Shown here: one piece after another, positions 58,162-64,000 of the stretch
Numbering within the stretch: position 1 is the stretch's first letter
Layout: each line of letters begins with the position of its first letter
Assembly: GCA_028532985.1 (NCBI GenBank)
Contig: JANCIK010000009.1
Coordinates: 2,790,001 to 2,854,000, forward strand
Reading direction: 5' to 3'
DNA length: 64,000 nt
DNA from: Stropharia rugosoannulata
Lineage: Eukaryota; Basidiomycota; Agaricomycetes; Agaricales; Strophariaceae
Translations under genes and position numbers: made by a program
The notes under the pieces: model-generated
The model's database searches: none
The model's input: the letters and a program-made list of their open reading frames with translations, nothing else
Told to the model about the DNA's origin: nothing

Positions 58162-59261
58162 GAAACTCCGTTGCACCAAGATCCCTGCATTTGAATTGTT
58201 CACTGAGTTGCTTCACAGCACGGTCAATGGATGAAGTCGATTTGGATGCAAACATGATGTCGTCAATGTAGATGGGCACAAAAATGTGAACTGTGCCATC
58301 TGAGTAGATGTACACTGACCTGTCTGCTTCCACTTGCTTGAAACCCATGTCAGTGAGAACAGAGTGTAACTTTGTGTTCCACTGCCTAGCTGATTGCTTG
58401 AGACCATAAAGTGACTTGCACAGCTTGCAGACCTTGTTTGGTGCACCTTCATGGAATCCCTCAGGTTGCAGCATGTAGATGTCCTCATCCAAGTCACCGT
58501 TGGTGAATGCAGACGAAATGTCCACAGAGCGTAGCTCAAGGTCCTCTGCAGCTGCAATAGCCAGTATCATGTGCAAGGTTGCTGGACAGAAGGTGGGAGC
58601 AAAGACTTCGGTGTAATCGACTCCAGGACACTGACTGTAGCCCTTTGCGATGATACGAGCCTTGTAACGCTCCACAGCGCCATCTGCATGACGTTTGACC
58701 TTGAAGACCCAACCAGAACCAATTGCCTTTGCACCAGGTGGCAAGTCAACGATTTCCCAAGTGTTGTTCTGCAGCAGTGTGTTGTACTCTGCATTTGCTG
58801 CATCTCGCCACCTGTCTGCATCATCGCCCTTGAGTGCCTGCTTGTAGTTCTTGGGATCTGACACAGTAGCAGCACCAGCAAACTGAACCTCTTCCAAGCC
58901 TTTGTCAACAGTGTAACTGTCGAGTTCATCATTATCGAGGTCATCAGTCTCAGAAGGCAGTGTAGACGGCAGGAGGGGCACAGCAGCAGGTTTGACTTTC
59001 CACCATTCGCCAGGAGGTTGAGATTCATGTGTAGTGTCTCAGAGGCTCAGCAACGACTTTGGGTTCCACAGGAATGGGAGGTGCAACAGTACGAGGCAGT
59101 TGGGGCACATTTGGAGCAGAATGCTGATCTCGTCAAGTTGAGCATGTTGGTGTTTTTGACGATTGCAGAATGCAATGCGATGACTCCAACTTGGGTTTGG
59201 TACTGTCAGACTCGTCTTTCGACGCACTATCCGATGGTAATTGAATCGAATTGCTGGGACC
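58162..59261 (-). pseudogene. Copia pol fragment, copy V: linker and N-terminal RT
   Basis: Minus-strand piece from the integrase-RT linker (~59,261) to LGATEFL in the RT (58,162). The main frame (58,981-58,165) keeps TVSDPKNYKQALKGDDADRW, which copies II and III lack, and a complete YIDDIMFASK box. The linker part has a TGA at the same TCST position as copy III and a frame break. At 58,162 the RT is cut by the LTR of copy IV. Confidence 0.85.
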
Positions 59262-59477
59262 AGTGGTTGGACCTTTTTTTATTTTTTCTTTATTTTATTT
59301 TTTTTGTAATCATGGCTTTCACCAATTTATTATGCAGTGTCCGAACACAGTCTGCGCTGCGAAATACATCACAGAATACTACCTATGGTAGAGAGGGAAA
59401 CATACTCCCTGGGTGAGACACAATGCATGGAACAGGACTAAGCAGGTAATGCATCAGACAAGGACAATACGCGCATC
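59262..59477 (-). mobile_element. 5'-truncated LINE, 3' end only
   Basis: On the minus strand the sequence TTACCTGCTTAGTC...CACTGCATAATAAATTGG matches 18,116-18,260 and ends in an A-rich tail (AAAAAAAATAAAATAAAG, 59,310-59,274). So this is a ~215 bp dead-on-arrival insertion of the LINE family at 17,150-18,280. It lies between copia copies V and VI. Confidence 0.75.
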
Positions 59478-59539
59478 TGTTGAAACCAGACTGCTTACAG
59501 GTGCAGAGAGCGAACCTAACTCACACAGAGATGGTGGTG

Positions 59540-59544
59540 GTAAG
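59540..59544. repeat. Target duplication of the gag-only element, left
   Basis: GTAAG, repeated at 61,399-61,403 directly after the 3' LTR. Confidence 0.85.
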
Positions 59545-59813
59545 TGTTGAATATCACGTGTTCATGGACTTCCGGTGCTAACACGTACATACAAAGCTTA
59601 CCATCACGATGTATCCTAAATTAGACCTTGACCAGAATACACACATTCTTCCCTCGCATGCCCGAGCCCAGGCGCTTTGTGTCCATTCCCACACCAGGAT
59701 GGCCGGTTAGTCGATCTGTTTGGACGACCCCTTGCACCTGCAACACCAGCAGTGTGCCGTACACCCCCTTTCCAGGCCCCTATCTCAGCAACAGTGACGA
59801 GCTGTTTCTAACA
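59545..59813 (+). repeat. 5' LTR of the gag-only element
   Basis: 269 bp, TGTTGAATATCACGTG to TTTCTAACA. Confidence 0.9.
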
Positions 59814-59828
59814 GGTTATGAGCCCTGG
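59814..59828 (+). other. Primer binding site of the gag-only element
   Basis: GGTTATGAGCCCTGG; the first 12 bases are complementary to the anticodon arm of initiator tRNA-Met, as in the copia copies. Confidence 0.7.
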
Positions 59829-60025
59829 ACCTTCTCTGCTTCCTTCTTTTCTTTTTCTAGCCATTCTCTCATGATGTCAAGTCTATGTTTGGAGCCTGGG
59901 ATCTTGCCACATCACACCCAGTAACCTCCAATTCTTGCCACATCATCACTCTCCTTTCATGTCTCCACTTCACCACAACACTCAGGCAACTCATTACTGT
60001 CAACAAACTCATTCCAAGCCTCACC

Positions 60026-60970
60026 ATGTCATCCCTAGGCATTCCCTCAGCCCTCCTTGCCCTCCTCAGTGAGATGAAGCTCTCTGACTCCAACTGGACT
60101 GAATGGTCCTCCAATATGGAGATGTTTTTTGTGGGAGCTGATGCATCATGGGTGACCTCTGGGGCAGCAGTTGGAAAGGACCAGGAACAGAAGGACAAGG
60201 TCCTGGTGGCCTACATCTATGGAGCTATGGAGCCAGATCAACGCTATCGCATCCAGGGGATCAAATCTGCTACTGAGGCCTGGTCTGCACTCAAGAAGCA
60301 CTTTACCCGATCTACCATGGGCCGCCGCATTGCAGCCCGGGATGCCATTGACGCCATTCAGCATGATATCGCCCGCCCCATGGAGTTCTACATCCATGCT
60401 GTCACTGCTGCCTTTGACTCCCTCAAGAACCTTGGCAAGACTGTCTCCGACACTGCAATTGGTGACCACATCCTTCATCATCTCCACTCCTCCTATCACC
60501 CTGTCCGCACCTCCTTTCTCTCTCAAAGGGACGAACCTACCCTTGACACCATCAAAACCATCCTTCTTGGCTCAGCTAGCAGCGTTTCAGAGTATGTCAA
60601 AGCTGAACCAACCAATGTCGCACTAGCTACCCGATCTGGTGGGAGATTTGGTGGGGGATCTGGAGCCGAGGGTTCCAAACCGCGTCAAGAACCTGCAACT
60701 GACGGTTTTCAGGAAGGCAAGTTCACCTGGTGCAACAAGGACAATGGTAACAGCTGCCATCGTTGTGGACGTGATGGTCACATCTCCCGTCTTTGTGTTC
60801 GTGACATGCCTACAGCCATCAAGGATCTTGTTCTTCAAGGTGCTCGTAAGCAGGCAGTCCGACGTGCCTACAACGATTCCCAGGAGCAAGAATCAAGCTC
60901 AGACGATGACGAGTTTCACCATCACGCGCATTATGCTCAATCATCGGGCCGTCCTTTACTCGCCATTTAG
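60026..60970 (+). CDS. Gag protein of the gag-only element
   Basis: Intact 314-residue ORF from ATG 60,026. An upstream in-frame ATG at 59,885 would add 47 residues. I prefer 60,026 for its CACCATG context and because the product then starts MSSLGIPSALLALLSEMKL like other copia gags. Domains: DUF4219-like N-terminus (LSDSNWTEWSSNMEMFF), UBN2-type gag core (SATEAWSALKKHF, AIGDHILHHLHSSYHPV), Gly/Arg-rich spacer, zinc knuckle CHRCGRDGHISRLC (60,755-60,796) and an acidic/His-rich tail. It should form particles and package RNA in the cytoplasm. No frameshift to a pol frame exists; the stop is followed by 159 bp and the 3' LTR. Confidence 0.85.
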   Translation: MSSLGIPSALLALLSEMKLSDSNWTEWSSNMEMFFVGADASWVTSGAAVGKDQEQKDKVLVAYIYGAMEPDQRYRIQGIKSATEAWSALKKHFTRSTMGRRIAARDAIDAIQHDIARPMEFYIHAVTAAFDSLKNLGKTVSDTAIGDHILHHLHSSYHPVRTSFLSQRDEPTLDTIKTILLGSASSVSEYVKAEPTNVALATRSGGRFGGGSGAEGSKPRQEPATDGFQEGKFTWCNKDNGNSCHRCGRDGHISRLCVRDMPTAIKDLVLQGARKQAVRRAYNDSQEQESSSDDDEFHHHAHYAQSSGRPLLAI

Positions 60971-61129
60971 CCTTTGTGCAGGACTTACCAGATTAGGTGG
61001 GAGCTTGGCAGCCCCAAGCATTGGTCCAAGTTAGTGTTGTTTTAGTCTGCTTGATGTGTTATCCTCTCCCTTCCTTTTCCTTTTCCCCGTTTTATCATTC
61101 TCTTCATGGTCCATTTCCACGGGTGGGAG

Positions 61130-61398
61130 TGTTGAATATCACATGTTCATGGACTTCCGGTGCTAACACGTACATACAAAGCTTACCATCACGATGTATC
61201 CTAAATTAGACCTTGACCAGAATACACACATTCTTCCCTCGCACGCCCGAGCCCAGGCGCTTTGTGTCCATTCCCACACCAGGATGGCCGGTTAGTCGAT
61301 CTGTTTGGACGACCCCTTGCACCTGCAACACCAGCAGTGTGCCGTACACCCCCTTTCCAGGCCCCTATCTCAGCAACAGTGACGAGCTGTTTCGAACA
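61130..61398 (+). repeat. 3' LTR of the gag-only element
   Basis: 269 bp, TGTTGAATATCACATG to TTTCGAACA. Differences from the 5' LTR seen by eye: CACG/CACA near the start, GCATGC/GCACGC in the middle, TTCTAA/TTCGAA at the end. All three involve CG dinucleotides. Confidence 0.9.
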
Positions 61399-61582
61399 GT
61401 AAGAGATTAAGAGGCATCTACACTAGTACATGCCTTATATACTACCATAAGCGAGATTAACTATATATGGAGCGTACTAATTATAGTACGCGATATCTAA
61501 TCTACTGCTGATGGTCAGTCCAATCCTATGTAATCTAACACTCCCCCGTGACCAAGGCAGTCTCTATACTACAGTATATACA

Positions 61583-64000
61583 CTATGGTCGAACTCCCAT
61601 GTGAGAGTGACAGTAATCTACTTTAACTGCTGAGAATGGTTTGGTGAGAATGTCAGCCACCTGTTGTGTTGTGGGTATAAACGAAGGTGTAATGACTCTG
61701 TTCTGTACAGCGTTGCGTAGCCAGTAAAAACGAAGGTCGAGGTGCTTCATGCGTCCATGGTGCTCTGGGTTCTTCGATACACTGATAGCAGACTGATTGT
61801 CAATGTGCAGTGTGGAGGGAACCGGAATCGTGTAGCCAAACTCGCGCAGAATGTTGCGCATCCAGGAGATCTCCTTGCCAGCCTCAACCGCAGCCACAAA
61901 CTCAGCTTCAGTGGTAGAGAGCGTCACAATGCTCTGCAATTTGCTAGACCAGCTAATTGCACCACCAGCCATGAGAACGACGTATCCTCCTGTAGAGCGC
62001 CCAGTGTCCTTGCAATCGCCGTGTGCAGCATCACAGTAAGTTGTGAACAGGTCTGTACCAAGTGAACCAGAGTAAACCAACTTGTACTCAAGTGTTCCTT
62101 TCAGATACTTGAACAAGTGCTTGACTGCTGTCCAATGCTGCGGTCCAGGATTGCTGTTGAAACGTGCGAGATAGGACACAGTGTGTGCGATGTCAGGACG
62201 TGTCATTGTGGCGAGTACTGGAGAGAACCGATGGCGCTGAGGTAGGAACGCTTTGCATGAACTCAATGTCGTCGGAGCTGCTAGGTGCCATTGAGCGAGT
62301 GAGGACAGTGCCAGCTGACATAGGAGTGGTGACAGGAATTGCATCTTGCATACTGTAACGTTCAAGCATGTCCAGAATGAACTGGCGCTGGTGAAGCGAA
62401 ATCTTGCGTTTGCTGCGATCCCTGCTGGTAATGCCAACACCTAATAGAAACTCCGTCGCACCAAGATCCCTGCATTTGAAGCGTGCACTGAGTTGCTTCA
62501 CAGCACGGTCAATGGATGAAGTCGATTTGGACGCAAACGTGATGTCGTCAATGTAGATAGGCACGAAAATGCGAACTGTGCCATCTGAGTAGATGTACAC
62601 GGACCTGTCTGCTTCCACACGCTTGAAACCCATATCTGTGAGAACAGAGTGTAACTTCGTGTTCCACTGCCTAGCTGATTGCTTGAGACCGTAAAGCGAC
62701 TTGCGCAGCTTGCAGACCTTGTTTGGTGTGCCTTCATGGAATCCGTCAGGCTGCAGCATGTAGATGTCCTCATCCAAGTCACCATTGGTGAATGCAGACG
62801 AAATGTCCACAGAGCGTAGCTCAAGGTCCTCTGCAGCTGCAATAGCCAGTATCATGTGCAAGGTTGCTGGACGGAAGGTGGGAGCAAAGACTTCGGTGTA
62901 GTCGACTCCAGGACGCTGACTGTAGCCCTTTGCGACGATACGAGCCTTATAACGCTCCACAGTGCCATCTGCATGACGTTTGACCTTGAAAACCCAACCA
63001 GAACCAATAGCCTTTGCACCGGGTGGCAAGTCAACGATTTCCCAAGTGTTGTTCTGCAACAGTGTGTTGTACTCTGCGTTTGCTGCATCTCGCCATCTGT
63101 CTGCGTCGTCGCCCTTGAGTGCCTGCTTGTAGTTCTTGGGATCCGAGACAGTAGCAGCACCAGCAAACTGAACCTCTTCCAAGCCTTTGTCAACAGTGTA
63201 ACTGTCGAGTTCGTCATTATCGAGGTCATCAGTCTCAGAAGGCGGCGTAGACGGCGGTAGATGTACAGCAGCAGGTTTGACTTTCCACCATTCACCAGGA
63301 GGTCGAGATTCACGTGTAGTGCGTCTCAGAGGCTCAGCAACGACTTTGGGTTCCACAGTAATGGGAGGTGCGAAAGTACGAGGCAGTTGGGGCACGTTTG
63401 GAGCAGAATGCTGATCTCGTCGAGTTGAGCATGTTGGTGTTTTCGACGATTGCGGAATGCGATGCAATGACTCCAACTTGACTCGTCTTTCGACGCCCTA
63501 TCCGATGGTACTTGACTCGACTTGCTAGGACCAGTAGGTGGACCGGAATGCACATGTGATTTCCAAGAATGTGAATTGGGCAAAGTTGAGCACTTTGGTA
63601 AACTCGATGATTTCGCGCCAGTGGTCGGTTTCTGCGAGTTGGGAGTAGGTGCATCGTGTTCGTCGTCAGACGACGAGTCAGATGGTGCCGGTCCCGCCGA
63701 AGGAGGTGCAGTTGGTGTGTCCGAGTCATCAGTGTCCAAGTCAGGCAAATAGGCAGCAGTTGAATCCCCCCCAGAATCTGGCACATCTGAGAAGTGTGAA
63801 GGCATGCCCTTTGGAAACAGGTTGATTGGTGAAGTGACCTTCAAACCAGGAAAGCTGTGTTCATCAAAGATAGCATGTTCCAAGATCACATACTTCTTAG
63901 TGGACAGATTGTAGAACTGCCAGCCTTTGTAGCCTGTTGGATAACCAATGAAGATGCACTTCTCAATGTGTGGTTGCAGTGACTTGTGTTTGTCTCTCTG
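61583..64000 (-). pseudogene. Copia pol, copy VI (continues beyond the window)
   Basis: Minus-strand pol entering from the right edge: integrase C-terminus and Ser/Pro linker (64,000 to ~63,480), a ~20 bp deletion that shifts frame after SKDES (~63,480), then an open frame 63,476-62,193 with TRRDQHSAPN, the linker, RT from GSGWVFKVKRHADGT and YIDDITFASK (~62,550), and a further indel near 62,240. The last frame (to 61,583) covers RNase H: YCDAAHGDC, STTEAEFVAAVEAG, HIDNQSAIS, and the end MGVRP. The polypurine tract and 3' LTR follow. It has the most complete linker and keeps CGA where copies III and V have TGA. Confidence 0.9.

Larger units (their letters stand above)
59545..61398 (+). mobile_element. 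Complete gag-only LTR retrotransposon (TR-GAG-like)
   Basis: 1,854 bp: 269 bp LTR, primer site GGTTATGAGCCCTGG, a gag ORF, a polypurine run (GGGTGGGAG, 61,121-61,129) and a 269 bp 3' LTR. It is flanked by a perfect 5 bp duplication and inserted into a copia LTR. There is no protease, integrase or RT. The primer site is shared with the copia family, so it is probably mobilised by a copia-type element in trans. The two LTRs differ at only about three positions, so the insertion is young. Confidence 0.9.
59478..61540 (-). repeat. Copia 3' LTR of copy VI, split by a nested element
   Basis: LTR starts at 61,540 (TGTTAGATTACATAGG, after a GGGGGAG run) and ends at 59,478 (GGTTTCAACA). Removing the inserted 59,545-61,403 leaves 204 bp, the family length. 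Confidence 0.85.

Overview
The window is repeat-dominated, gene-poor nuclear DNA from a filamentous basidiomycete, most likely an Agaricomycete. This is inferred from a KDZ-type transposon remnant with a CxC2-like cysteine cluster, a DUF6589-like relic, a RecQ helicase tail of the type scattered through mushroom genomes, a STE11-like SAM-domain fragment, introns of about 50 bp, and copia elements with a primer site matching the anticodon arm of initiator tRNA-Met. No intact host gene, rRNA gene, tRNA gene or CRISPR array was found. Nearly everything recognisable is a mobile element or a broken gene fragment. Family names come from recalled motifs, not from a search.

Layout. 1-4,841: a Ty3/gypsy element on the minus strand (LTR, primer site, gag start, large deletion, integrase), followed by a spliced ORF of unknown function on the opposite strand, with a second partial LTR head-to-head. 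4,842-6,500: end of an A-rich non-LTR element with an RNase H ORF. 6,660-7,740: array of ~160-170 bp repeats. 7,745-20,318: decayed relics (copia, LINE RNase H, pogo-like DDE, LINE ORF1-like, LINE 3' end, Tc1/mariner, gypsy integrase). 23,883-25,279: solo gypsy LTR with a probable target duplication. 27,082-39,815: three copies of a ~1 kb TIR element. One is interrupted by a 2.8 kb element with ~150 bp TIRs and a 9 bp target duplication, which carries 5'-truncated DUF6589-like and RecQ fragments head-to-head. A STE11-like SAM pseudogene lies between the first two copies. 40,660-46,860: repeats, then a KDZ remnant with its divergent partner gene. 48,507-64,000: a patchwork of at least seven copia pieces in both orientations, with a gag-only copia-type element (59,545-61,398) nested inside one LTR.

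How it fits together. Elements have inserted into elements, recombined and been truncated. Several breaks look like CGA to TGA changes and one LTR copy has lost most CpG sites relative to another, which fits CpG methylation followed by deamination. The two items most worth follow-up are the TIR element carrying DUF6589-like and RecQ fragments (33,643-36,469) and the young gag-only retrotransposon (59,545-61,398).
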